A stretch of DNA of 19,211 bases, from positions 1 through 19,211 of the forward strand of contig JABYQR010000569.1 of assembly GCA_022592445.1 (NCBI GenBank), given 5' to 3'. Position 1 is the first letter of the stretch. Every line of letters begins with the position of its first letter. The notes beneath the pieces are model-generated. The model saw only the letters and a program-made list of their open reading frames with translations. It did no database searches and was not told the origin of the DNA. The stretch is from Cytidiella melzeri. Taxonomy: Eukaryota; Basidiomycota; Agaricomycetes; Polyporales; Irpicaceae. This document shows, piece after piece, positions 9,856 to 18,090 of the stretch. A program made the translations under genes and the position numbers.

Positions 9856-10627
9856 TTATTCCATTTCCGCATATACAAAGGCGTTCATTTCGAACAGCCC
9901 TTCTAGTAGCTCTAAGATATAACCCCATCTCCGGTGTATGTCCACAAAACTAATTCTACCCAAACTTTTCAAGTCCTTTTTCAACATTCTCCATTCCCTA
10001 TTCGACATCTTGTCCGTATGGTTCTCCTTGAACCACTGTTCTATCATATAGACTCAACCAATCAGCAACTGAACATTTTTGCGACGAGTGTCAGCCGTGC
10101 ATCCGAAGATTGGCCACCACTTGCAAAAGAGGTGTTCAGCTTGTTGAGCACAGGCTCAAGCCTTTGACAGGCTGCTGTGATCATGGGTTCAAACTCCTGT
10201 TGACAAAGCATAAGCTTCGTCTTACGAAAGTGGAGATTGGAGGGAGGAGGAGTGGGAATGTGAGTACGCCTGTTTCAATCCTCAATTCGCTGAAGAAGAG
10301 TAAGCTTTTCAGCTTCCTCTTTCTCCTGCTTCTCAATCCTATGAGAAGACTTCTCTGAGACATGAGACTAGAGAGTTGTCTCATTCGAGCTTGGTTCTCT
10401 TCATGCTCAATGGTCGTTCCAGCTTGCTCTTCGAGGTCAATCCTCTTGATGAGAGGTTTGTTGTCAGGGTACTTGACACAGCGAGGCTTGCCGGTGTCCT
10501 TGAACTTGTTGAGAGTCTCCTTAGAGACTGCGAAGTGTTCTTGAAGTCCAGTGACTTCATTGCGGACGGGGATGGAGTAGGGAGCCTTGCGGCCGGTCTT
10601 AGTAGCGACGTAGCGGGAGAGTGGCAT
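9856..10627 (-). pseudogene. ORF1 (unknown protein) of gypsy copy A, frameshifted
   Basis: Begins with ATG at 10627 (MPLSRYVATKTGRKAPYSIP) and follows the intact copy B ORF1 closely through LIKRIDLEEQAGTTIEHEE. It then shifts frame near 10340, within the coiled-coil-like QEKEKAEKL region. The C-terminal 63 residues (from MIEQWFKENHTDK, 10047-9856) are almost identical to copy B. The middle part carries at least one more frame change and an in-frame stop just before MIEQWF. It lies between the LTR leader and gag. Function unknown; see the copy B entry. Confidence 0.8.
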
Positions 10628-11184
10628 GGTGACTGTGTGACAAAGTGTAATGAGCTTGTCAGCTCAGTGGTGTGCAAAACAAATCTCCATAAAGGAGAGG
10701 TCCTGTGTGTGCGTGGGGTAGTGCCGGCGTCGGCCTGGACTCTCTCTCCAGGTCCGGTGGTGAAATGATCTCCGTCATGGTTCCACCCATGCGGAAAATG
10801 GTTGGCGGATCAGTATTACACTGACCCTAAGTCCAGCCAGAACCAGTTACCCGTCTTCGTGCCTAGGCACTCATGGGTTTCTAGTCCTGTTGTCTAGCTC
10901 TTATAACGAGCTGTCTGACACCAGACTCCACTATCGCCTGTGGGGAGGCACACTTTCATCATGTTGGCATAATGCCAACCCCTGCTCTGATCAGCTCTAG
11001 GAGCGTCGGGCGAGAGGGTGATTCAAGTTGTGCGCATCAAGGCCATGCCTAGACACGACTGCCACTTAGAGCCTATGGACCGCTACTTCTATTTCTAGAG
11101 GATTTGTAAGGGGCCCATGCACAGGCACAAGACCTAGAAGAAAGGGAAGAAAACCTCCAGCACGTCCAGAGACGTGAGGGAGTA
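10628..11184 (-). other. Long structured leader of gypsy copy A
   Basis: Non-coding stretch between primer-binding site and ORF1, homologous to 17529-18090. It contains strong palindromes shared with copy B: GTGCCTAGGCAC (10859-10870), GTTGGCAT-A-ATGCCAAC (10963-10979) and the AGCTC/GAGCT pair. Likely roles are RNA packaging, dimerisation or translation control, which is inference. Confidence 0.6.
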
Positions 11185-11200
11185 GGGGCAGTCTTATCCA
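11185..11200 (-). promoter_or_regulatory. Primer-binding site of copy A (probable self-priming type)
   Basis: TGGATAAGACTGCCCC on the minus strand starts 2 nt after the LTR end. Its first 12 nt are exactly complementary to a sequence inside the LTR (11328-11339) just downstream of the TATA box, as in Tf1-like self-priming. Confidence 0.65.
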
Positions 11201-11202
11201 AA

Positions 11203-11915
11203 TGTAACAGTTAAGGTTACCACTCACCAGATAAGTTGATAAACTTGGGGGAGATAGTGTGAGATAGAGAGTAAGAGTGTGGTGAGCGAAGTACTGGTGG
11301 GTACTGAGTAGTCCTAGTTCAACAGAGTGGATAAGACTGAGGGGATATGCCCTCAGGAGTGCCTCTATATATACATGAAGGGGAGGACCCCAGGTACTAC
11401 CCTAAGACCCCTAATACCTACATGAGTAAGCGAAGTAATCTACCTTACTAAGCATGCCCTATGCCTGGTGGTGCCACTTCAATAATCAACCAATAGCAAT
11501 TGTCCCCATGACCTGACCCCATGACCCAGTCCAAGGCTAGACTTGTTCTAGCTTGTTCTAAGACAAGGCTAGACTTTTCCAGAAGGTTCTAAGAACTATG
11601 ACATCATCTAATGGAAAGTTCTATACTATGACATCATAGTTCTAGCATGTTCCACAAGGTTCCAGAGAGTTCTATCATGTGATACACAGATAAGGAAAGG
11701 AGTGCATCAGCGCATCAGAGACAGGAGGCACATCAGCGCATCAATCGATAGGCACTGAGAATAAGCGCCGGAATAAGCGCCTGATAAGCGCCAGATAAGC
11801 GCCTAAATAGACGCCGGATAAGCGCTGGATAAGCACTTGACAAGCGCTTAAATATTCCCAATAATACCGTTGCCTGGTAAGGCAAGTCTTGTAGATACAT
11901 TGAAAATCTGTGACA
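11203..11915 (-). repeat. 5' LTR of gypsy copy A (713 bp)
   Basis: Runs on the minus strand from TGTCACAG (start 11915) to CTGTTACA (end 11203), a near-perfect terminal inverted repeat with TG...CA ends. It aligns along its whole length, with a few differences, to 16786-17510 in inverted orientation. It contains the 11-bp tandem array (11751-11850), two TGATGTCA sites, heat-shock-like elements (TTCcaGAAggTTC at 11577-11589), a TATATATA box (11366-11373) and a donor-like GTGAGT (11227-11222). Confidence 0.9.
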
Positions 11916-12598
11916 TCTACCAGTCGGTATGATACGGCAGAAACATAATGGCGCATGTAAGAAACACCACGAAGTATAGGAGAGTCCACAATCTCCGTGA
12001 TACCAAAAGTAAAAGTGGACGACATGCCTCAAGAAATTCTACAGCTACAAAAAGCGGCAATTTCTAATTCCAGGACTGACTGACGTGCACCAACACGAAG
12101 GTCCTAGGCCTCTAAGTCATGGGCTTAGAGTGCCACTCAACACTACCCTCCTATTGTACTACTCCGCCAATCTACCACTTGTACAAGTGGGAGCTTGTTC
12201 CTCCACCACCGGATTTTACACTGCGTGTTAGGCAGATTCCGCGTAATGCACGACTCGTTAAAGTCGAGAACCACCAAGGGTGGCTTAGGTATTCAGCTGG
12301 GTTGGGAGTGCGTACGCAAGGGGCAAGTAGGTGAGGGAATTAGCTGTAGAAAATCAGTAGGGAATTTTGTATTCGGAGCTGAGGCAGTCACCCAGTACAA
12401 CTCTACTACTACTATGTGGCCAAACAAAGTAAAGTAGAGAAACTTACTTATAAGAAAGCTTGGGGGATACTGGTTGATGGATGTCGTTGAGAGTGTGGAT
12501 GTAGTTAAGCTAAAAGCCGGGGCTCATAACCTAACAAAGTGGAATAGGTGTGCGAGGGGTAGAGGCTGTTAAGCTTCGAAGATGAGTCTTATTATTCT
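11916..12598. other. Unassigned spacer upstream of copy A
   Basis: No recognisable gene. A short plus-strand stretch near 11970-12060 reads through as VIPKVKVDDMPQEILQLQKAA, and the opposite strand is also open, so no coding claim is made. It could be the remains of whatever copy A inserted into. Confidence 0.4.
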
Positions 12599-13064
12599 TG
12601 CTGCTTCAGCAGCTCTGCTTATATACATGTCTGTATCTACTTATGTAAGCAACTACTATACATGTCTACTTCAGCTATTCTACTGTATTACTAAGTGCAT
12701 GACTCATACATGACTCATTGTATGACTAGGCTCAGCACTTGTACCAGAGGCGTACATAATGAGTAAATGACTCATGCTAGTACTTGTCCTCAGATGTATG
12801 CTTTAGGCATCCTCTGGAGTTGTACTACGTGCTTTCCATGTCATTTCCTATGCTACTAGAACACAGGCGTACATATATGTATAGTACTACTACAACCCAT
12901 ATCCGTACGTCTCAGCTAATGTGATGGTTACTACTAGAGTTTCCATATATGGCTGCATAATTCCCATACTATCAAGACTGTGGGAACTCTGCTATCTTAA
13001 AGCGTCCTTGTAATAAGGCGTGGGAAACTACATATCATGTCATATTATATTATATAGTTTTAAC
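12599..13064. promoter_or_regulatory. AT-rich, promoter-like segment with three Gcn4/AP-1 sites
   Basis: Non-coding, directly upstream of the copia fragment. It holds three exact ATGACTCAT sites (12699-12707, 12710-12718, 12767-12775), the palindromes TACATATATGTA (about 12872) and CCATATATGG (about 12940), and a repeated ATACATGTCT. It resembles an LTR or promoter, but I cannot define borders. Confidence 0.35.
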
Positions 13065-13385
13065 ATGGATCCTGTCAAAATGTATACTGACAGTGCATCA
13101 ACTATTGCCATTGTTAGCTTACCCGACAAGCAACATTTGCAAGGAACTAAACACTTTGAAATTTGTAAGAATTTCATCAGCGATCGTGTACTCAAGAAGT
13201 ATATAACTATTCATCACATATCTTCTAATGATCAACGTGCTGATACACTTACTAAAGCACTTGTTGAAGATTACAATTTGAGTTTCAAGCTGCAGCGCTT
13301 TAGCGCCACTGTCACGGAGACGAAGCTCGACGCAACTAAAAGGGACACGATGTGGAAGACGACGAAGAGGTGGTGGCAGGCTTGA
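13065..13385 (+). pseudogene. Ty1/copia RNase H C-terminal fragment
   Basis: The plus strand reads MDPVKMYTDSASTIAI, then TKHFEICKNFISDRV, HHISSNDQRADTLTKAL and a basic tail ending TTKRWWQA before a stop. The pattern YxDxxSxIxIxxxP...TKHxxIxxxFIxD...H...xxxxADxLTKxL is the Ty1/copia RNase H end, with the catalytic Asp of YTD and the terminal ADxLTK retained. Only the last 85 or so residues of pol are present. The rest of the RNase H, RT and integrase are absent upstream, where AT-rich non-coding DNA begins. It is the only copia trace in the window, and its strand is opposite to copies A and C. Confidence 0.85.
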
Positions 13386-13399
13386 AGCACAATGCTCTC

Positions 13400-13513
13400 A
13401 CCAGCTATCAAACTTTATGCAAGTTGCTAGCCCAGTAAAGACCAAGTTAGTATTGTTACTACCAGCTATGTAGTACAAGAGGGGGTTGCTTACCTAGCCC
13501 AGTAAAGACCAAG
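13400..13513 (+). repeat. Imperfect tandem duplication with a purine tract downstream of the copia fragment
   Basis: ACCAGCTAT and CTAGCCCAGTAAAGACCAAG occur in the same order twice (second element at 13427-13446 and 13494-13513, 67 bp apart). The second unit contains CAAGAGGGGGTTGC, which looks like a polypurine tract followed by a TG LTR start. The first unit has CAAGTTGC, with the purine tract missing. Confidence 0.6.
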
Positions 13514-14067
13514 AGGTCGAGATGAGGGGCTAGGAGCGTACATGCAGCATCTTATATAGACTTCAGGGACCTGCGCACAGACCATGTTGAGGGCAGGCTT
13601 TGCAAGAAGCCATGGGAACGAAGAACAAAAGAACTACCTAAAGGAGAACAATAGCTATTGTCTAGACCTTGCCAAGAACTCTACCCGTGAGAGAATCTAT
13701 CTAAAAGGAGACCAACTATTGTATTCCATTCCCACACCTGTGAGAACATCCTTCCATAAAGAGAACAATAAGGAAAGAACAATAAGGAGCCCATGTGGAC
13801 AGTATCTATGACATCAAACCCTAGCTATGGGCTGAGCCATGTGGTTGTAGCCATGTGGTCTTACTTAAGCTAAGTCACATGCCAGTGTGACGTAGTAGCA
13901 AGTAATGTGACCGTGTGGAGCGTCTAAGCCACGTGATACGGGCGCTTAATAGACGTGCAAAGGAGTTTATGCAAAGAGAATTGAAACTAGGTTGTAGCCC
14001 GGAGTTTTACAGATAAAAACCAGAGGTAAATTGCGAAAATTAAGGGCTAGTCAGGCCATCCATGACA
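13454..14067 (-). repeat. Probable 3' LTR of gypsy copy C (outer end uncertain)
   Basis: On the minus strand the sequence after the copy C pol runs through a purine tract and then TAATGTCATGG, so the LTR is expected to start at TGTCATGG (14067). A TATA motif (TCTATATAAG, near 13555) fits a U3 promoter. A candidate end is GGTAGTAACA at 13454, giving TG...CA ends. The copia fragment's own 3' LTR could account for part of 13488-13820, as the TATA motif works on both strands. The segment has no recognisable gene; a plus-strand ORF here looks spurious. A 14-bp palindrome ACAATAGCTATTGT lies near 13649. Confidence 0.5.
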
Positions 14068-14070
14068 TTA

Positions 14071-14080
14071 CCCCCCTCCT
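14071..14080 (-). promoter_or_regulatory. Polypurine tract of gypsy copy C
   Basis: AGGAGGGGGG on the minus strand, 3 nt before the TGTCATGG LTR start. This is the expected plus-strand DNA primer site of an LTR retrotransposon. Confidence 0.75.
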
Positions 14081-14232
14081 AAAATTGAGCGTCCTCGCGA
14101 AGCATCACTGTGCTGTGGTGATAGAGGTCTTCTACCCGTCTACAGGGATTCAGCAGAATTGCCCCGATTGTCTAGTCAGAAGGATGCTAGGAAGTTTCTC
14201 CCCTTCTGGTGTCGTTGACTCGACGTTACCCG

Positions 14233-16785
14233 TCAGTGTGATGTTCTTGAGATATCCAGACCGATGTGTTTGCCTTCATCCCAGCTAAGATCGTATGTAG
14301 ATGGATAGATCGTGCGAAGGAAAGCGGGGTCGGTTTGGGTATTGAATTCCCGAAAGTGCGAGCGGAGATCCGCGAAGAGTGAAGCTTTGATGACCCGGGG
14401 CGCTCCGGGGTTTGCTTTTTAGAAGTCGTCAATCGCTTCTTGACTATTCTCGAGGTTTTCGACTGGTTCCCAGCTATTGTGTCCGTCTGAATACCCTTCC
14501 CATTTGACTAGGAATTGCAGTTTCTTCCATCGTCCGTGTAGCCTGCTGTCTAGCACTTTCTCGACAACGTACTGCTCTTCTCCGTCTATGACAATATGAT
14601 CAGGAGGTGGAGGTACGTTTTGCTGTTGTCGTGCCAGGGACTTAGACGGTTGATATGGAAGACAGGGTGGATTCGGAGATAGCTGGGTAGATTGAGTTTG
14701 TGATCGAGATCGCCAATGCGTTCGATGACCTTGTACGGGCCAAGTTGTCGAGGACCAAGTTTAGGGGTAGCCTGGTGAATCTGGACGTTCTTAGCATTTA
14801 GCCAGACCATGTCCCCTACTTGGAAAACGCGTGGAGAGCGCTTCTCAGATTCGTAAAGTTGCTTCATCTTTTCTTTGCTTAGACGAAGAGCTGCTTCGGT
14901 CTCTTTGCGTACTCGAGCCATGTTGTCAAGGCGCTCATCAAGCGACGGGATATTGCTTCGCTTGCTGACTGGTATGGTGAAGTCGGGGCGATATCCGTAG
15001 ATGACCTCAAACGGTGTTTGTGAATTACCCGCATGTACTCGCGAGTTGAGTGCAAACTCAGCCGCCGGCAGATGATCGACCCAGTCGTCTTGTCGTTGCT
15101 GACAGAATAGACGCAGGTACTGTTCGATATCCTGGTTTTTGCGTTCGACTTTGCCATTTCCTTGCGGATGATAGGCGGTCGTAAAACCAGTTTCTATGCC
15201 TAAGCGGTGATAGAGCGCACGCATGAAGCGCGCTGCAAACTGGGGTCCTCGATCAGAGAACACCTTCTTGGGAATGCCGTGAAGTCGGAATACTTCTTTG
15301 TAATGTAGATCGGCAATCCCCTCAGCGTTAACCTTAGTGGTGGTGGGGATGATGTGCGTTTGATCGGAGTAATGGTCGACGTAGACCGCGATCGAATCAA
15401 ATCCCTTAGAAGGTGGTAGCTGAGTGATGAGATCTACTCCGACATGTTCCCAAGGTCCAGCCGGAGTCTCCTGAGGTTGTAGTACTGCTTTAGGGTGCGG
15501 AGCTGACTTATAGCGTTGACAGCGATCACAACCTAGTACGTAAGTCTCGACGAAGGCACTCCTCTTTGGCCACCAATAGTGTCGTGAGACTAGCTCTATG
15601 GTGCCGTGTTTGCCCAGATGACCAGCCGCGGGTGTGTCATGGCAAGATTTGACAATTTCGTGACGGAGCTCTTTGTTGTTAGGGATGTAAAGTTTTCCCT
15701 TGTAATAGATGAGCCCGTCACTCTCTTCCCATTCGAGTAAACCGCCGACAAGTTTGCGAGGACCCTTCTTGCGAAGGGTAGCAAGAGCTTGTGCGACTTC
15801 TGCTTCTTGTTCCGTGCATTCTCGGATCTTTGATTCGAGTGGAGAAGCAGTGGCGAGCGCACTGGTAGCGAGGATTCGGAAGTGTTCCGGTTTCAGTACC
15901 ACCTGATCTTTGGCCAGGCTTGTGTACCAACACGAAGTCGAAGTCAGCCAAGAGTAGCGACCAACGTGCTTGACGTCGAGTGAGGTGTTGCGCAGTCTTC
16001 CAGTACTGCAGGTTCGCGTGATCTGTCCAGATCTCAAACGGTTCCTTGAGCCCTTCAAGGTAGTGGCGCCAATCTTTGAGAGCCTCGGTGATGGCTAACA
16101 TCTCCCGATCAAAGATTTCGTAGTTACGTTCTGCTTCAGTCATAGAGGCGGACCGGTAGGCAATAGGGTGGTAGAATCCATCTTCCTTTGATTTCTGGGA
16201 GATGATTCCACCGGTTGCATAGCCCGAGGCATCAACTTCTAGACGTGTAGGGAGTTCAGGGTCCCAGACTGCCAAGATAGGCTTAGTGGTAAAGGCCTTC
16301 TTTAGTAGCGTGAAGGCAGTCTCTTGTGCTTGACCCCAAACAAACGGTACGTCCTTCTTAGTCAGGTCATGTAGAGGCCGTGCGTGCTTTGAGAAGTCTT
16401 GAATGAAGCGGCGATAGAAGTTGGCAAACCCGATGAATCCTCTGACTTCTTTGAGGTTCTTGGGTGTGGGCCACGTAGAAACTGCTTGGACTTTGACAGG
16501 GTCCATAGCTACTTTGCCGGCGCGAATGATCAACCCGAGGTATTCGATCTCAGATTTCTCAAACTCGCACTTTTCCGGCCGGAGGTAGAGATCGTGCTGT
16601 TGAAGTCGCTCGAGGACTTCATGTACAACCTTGCGATGCTCTGTCAGGTTGTTGCTCCAGATCAAGATGTCATCTAGATAGACAGCCACCTTGCCTTCGG
16701 CGACAAGGTCGGCGAAGATGTTGTCCATCAGAGCTTGGAAGGTAGCGGGTGAGTTCGTGAGACCGAAAAACATGACTTTAGGTTC
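14233..16785 (-). pseudogene. pol of gypsy copy C (RT palm, RNase H, integrase, chromodomain)
   Basis: Minus-strand domains in order: RT palm from EPKVMFFGLTNSPATFQ with an intact YLDD box (16682-16665); RNase H with LEVDASGYATGG and IWTDHANLQY; an integrase finger (CHDTPAAGH, CDRC); a catalytic core with VDLITQLP, SDRGPQF and VERKNQD (D and E separated by exactly 35 residues, so D,D35E is intact); a GPY module LGPYKVIERIGDLDHKL; a chromodomain; and a tail. The RT N-terminus is cut off at 16785 by copy B. Near 15915 the tether after HKPG is deleted with a frame change, removing the last RNase H Asp (ADxLSR). A frameshift lies near 14620 and a stop at 14419-14421. It is a chromovirus distinct from family A/B in sequence. 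Confidence 0.92.
14422..14590 (-). other. Chromodomain of copy C integrase
   Basis: In a different frame from the integrase core, the minus strand reads EEQYVVEKVLDSRL, then WKKLQFLVKWEGYSDGHNSW and EPVENLENSQEAIDDF, all hallmarks of a chromodomain (aromatic Y, W, W/Y cage positions, VKWEGY). After the TAA at 14419-14421 the same frame continues as KANPGAPRVI up to a second stop at 14233-14235, so the TAA looks like a later nonsense change. Chromodomains of this type direct integration to heterochromatin (known for the family). Confidence 0.88.
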
Positions 16786-16853
16786 TGTCACAGATTTTCA
16801 ATGTTTCTACAAGACTTGCCTTACCAGGCAACGGTATTATTGGGAATATTTAA

Positions 16854-16965
16854 GCGCTTGTCAAGCGCTTATCCAGCGCTTATCCGGCGTCTATTTAGGC
16901 GCTTATCCAGCGCTTATCTGGCGCTTATCAGGCGCCTATTCCGGCGCTTATTCTCAGTGCCTATC
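16854..16965 (+). repeat. 11-bp tandem array in LTR U3
   Basis: About nine units of GCGCTTATCNG (11-14 bp each), e.g. GCGCTTATCCA, GCGCTTATCCG, GCGCTTATCTG, GCGCTTATCAG. Each good unit holds a GATAAG core on the other strand, a potential GATA-factor site. The same array is at 11751-11850 in copy A. It is followed by a duplicated GATGCGCTGATGCGC. Confidence 0.75.
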
Positions 16966-17070
16966 AATTGATGCGCTGATGCGCCTTCTGTCTCTGATGC
17001 GCTGATGCGCTCCTTTCCTTATTTGTGTATCACATGATAGAGCTCTCTGGAACATTGTGGAACATGCTGG

Positions 17071-17140
17071 AACTATGATGTCATAGTATAGAACATTCCA
17101 TTAGATGATGTCATAGTTCTTAGAACCTTCTGGAAAAGTC
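17071..17140 (+). promoter_or_regulatory. CRE-like and heat-shock-like elements in U3
   Basis: TGATGTCA occurs at 17076-17083 and 17106-17113 (one base from the CRE TGACGTCA). GAAcaTTC lies at 17091-17098 and a three-unit GAAccTTCtgGAA at 17123-17135, the heat-shock factor pattern. The equivalents are present in the copy A LTR. Regulatory function is inferred from motif form only. Confidence 0.45.
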
Positions 17141-17340
17141 TAGCCTTGTCTTAGAACAAGCTAGAACAAGTCTAGCCTTGGAGCTGGGTCATGGGGTCAG
17201 GTCATGGGGACAATTGCTATTGGTTGATTATTGAAGTGGCACCACTAGGGCATAGGGCATGCTTAGTAAGGTAGATTACTTCGCTTACTCATGTAGGTAT
17301 TAGGGGTCTTAGGGTAGTACCTGGGGTCCTCCCCTTCATG

Positions 17341-17386
17341 TATATATAGAGGCACTCCTGAGGGCATATCCCCTCAGTCTTATCCA
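17341..17386 (+). promoter_or_regulatory. LTR TATA box and putative 5' end of the element RNA
   Basis: TATATATA (17341-17348) is followed 27 bp after its end by CAGTCTTATCCA (17375-17386), where transcription should start. This 12-mer is the exact reverse complement of the first 12 nt of the primer-binding site at 17513. Confidence 0.65.
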
Positions 17387-17486
17387 CTCTGTTGAACCAG
17401 GACTACTCAGTACCCACCAGTACTTCGCTCACCACCACTCTAACTCTCTATTACACACTATCTCCCCAAGTTTATCAACTTATCTG

Positions 17487-17492
17487 GTGAGT
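17487..17492 (+). promoter_or_regulatory. Splice-donor-like GTGAGT in U5
   Basis: CTG|GTGAGT is an excellent fungal 5' splice site in the RNA leader upstream of the primer-binding site. It is conserved at 11227-11222 in copy A. Splicing is not shown by the sequence alone. Confidence 0.45.
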
Positions 17493-17512
17493 AGTAACCT
17501 TACTGTTACATT

Positions 17513-17528
17513 TGGATAAGACTGCCCC
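17513..17528 (+). promoter_or_regulatory. Primer-binding site of copy B (probable self-priming type)
   Basis: TGGATAAGACTGCCCC starts 2 nt after the LTR. The leading TGG is also compatible with a tRNA 3' CCA end, so tRNA priming is the alternative. The exact 12-nt match to the RNA start region in both copies favours self-priming. Confidence 0.65.
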
Positions 17529-18090
17529 TACTCCCTCACGTCTCTGGACGTGCTGGAGGTTTCTTTCCCTTTCTTCTAGGTCTTGTGCCTGTGCGTGGGC
17601 CCCTTTACAAACCCTCTAGACATAGAGGTAGCCGGACCATAGGCTTTAAGTGGTAGTCGTGTCTAGGCCTTGCCTTGATGCGCACAACTTGAATCACCCT
17701 CTCGCCCGACGCTCCTAGAGCTGATCAGAGCAGGGGTTGGCATTATGCCAACATGATGAAAGTGTGCCTCCCCACAGGCGATAGTGGAGTCTGGTGTCAG
17801 ACAGCTCGTTATAAGAGCTAGACAACAGGACTAGAAACCCATGAGTGCCTAGGCACATAGACGGGTAACTTGTTCTGGCCGGACTTAGGGTCAGTGTAAT
17901 ACTGATCCGCCAACCATTTGCCGCACGGGTGGAACCGTGACGGAGATCCTATACACCACCGGACCTGGAGAGAGAATCCAGGCCGACGCCGGCACTACCC
18001 CACGCACACACAGGACCTCTCCTTTATGGAGATTTGTTCCGCACACCGCTGAGCTGTCAAGCTCATCACACTTTGTTACACACAGTCACC
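17529..18090 (+). other. Long structured leader of gypsy copy B
   Basis: No convincing ORF. It contains inverted repeats GTTGGCAT-T-ATGCCAAC (17736-17752), AGCTC/GAGCT (17803-17819), the 12-bp palindrome GTGCCTAGGCAC (17845-17856), TCAGT-gtaat-ACTGA (17891-17905) and a CCTGG/CCAGG pair near 17965-17985. The main ones are kept in copy A. Confidence 0.6.

Larger units (their letters stand above)
3596..11915 (-). mobile_element. Ty3/gypsy retrotransposon copy A, truncated at its 3' end and interrupted
   Basis: Reading down the minus strand: 5' LTR (11915-11203), primer-binding site, about 560-bp leader, ORF1, gag, then protease, reverse transcriptase, RNase H and the start of integrase. The integrase is split by the insertion at 3826-5655 and resumes at 3825-3596. 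No 3' LTR is present; the copy ends where Plavaka-associated DNA starts. It belongs to the same family as copy B, whose LTR, leader, ORF1, spacer and gag start align with it almost throughout. Every coding part carries frameshifts, so the copy is dead. The 5 bp beyond the LTR (TCTAC, 11916-11920) is the expected target-duplication candidate. Confidence 0.85.
16786..17510 (+). repeat. 5' LTR of gypsy copy B (725 bp)
   Basis: Starts TGTCACAG and ends CTGTTACA, a 7/8 terminal inverted repeat with TG...CA ends. The start is fixed by the break in copy C pol and the end by the primer-binding site 2 nt later. U3 holds the 11-bp tandem array, two CRE-like sites and heat-shock-like elements; TATATATA lies at 17341-17348. 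It matches the copy A LTR in inverted orientation. Confidence 0.92.

Noticed and set aside
11733..12032. Minus-strand ORF running into the copy A LTR
   Set aside because: It crosses the LTR boundary and includes the tandem array, so it cannot be an original gene; any coding relic in 11916-12060 is too short to name.
12119..12437. Two small ORFs in the unassigned spacer
   Set aside because: Overlapping frames, no recognisable motif, no promoter that stands out.
13584..13811. 75-codon plus-strand ORF in the copia/copy C LTR region
   Set aside because: Repeated AAAGGAGAACAATA-like sequence, no motif, probably LTR DNA.
16854..16965. Repeat array considered as CRISPR-like
   Set aside because: Units are 11-14 bp with no spacers, inside an LTR of a eukaryotic retrotransposon.
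16691..17005. Plus-strand ORF across the copy C/copy B junction
   Set aside because: A chance chimera of antisense RT and LTR array sequence.
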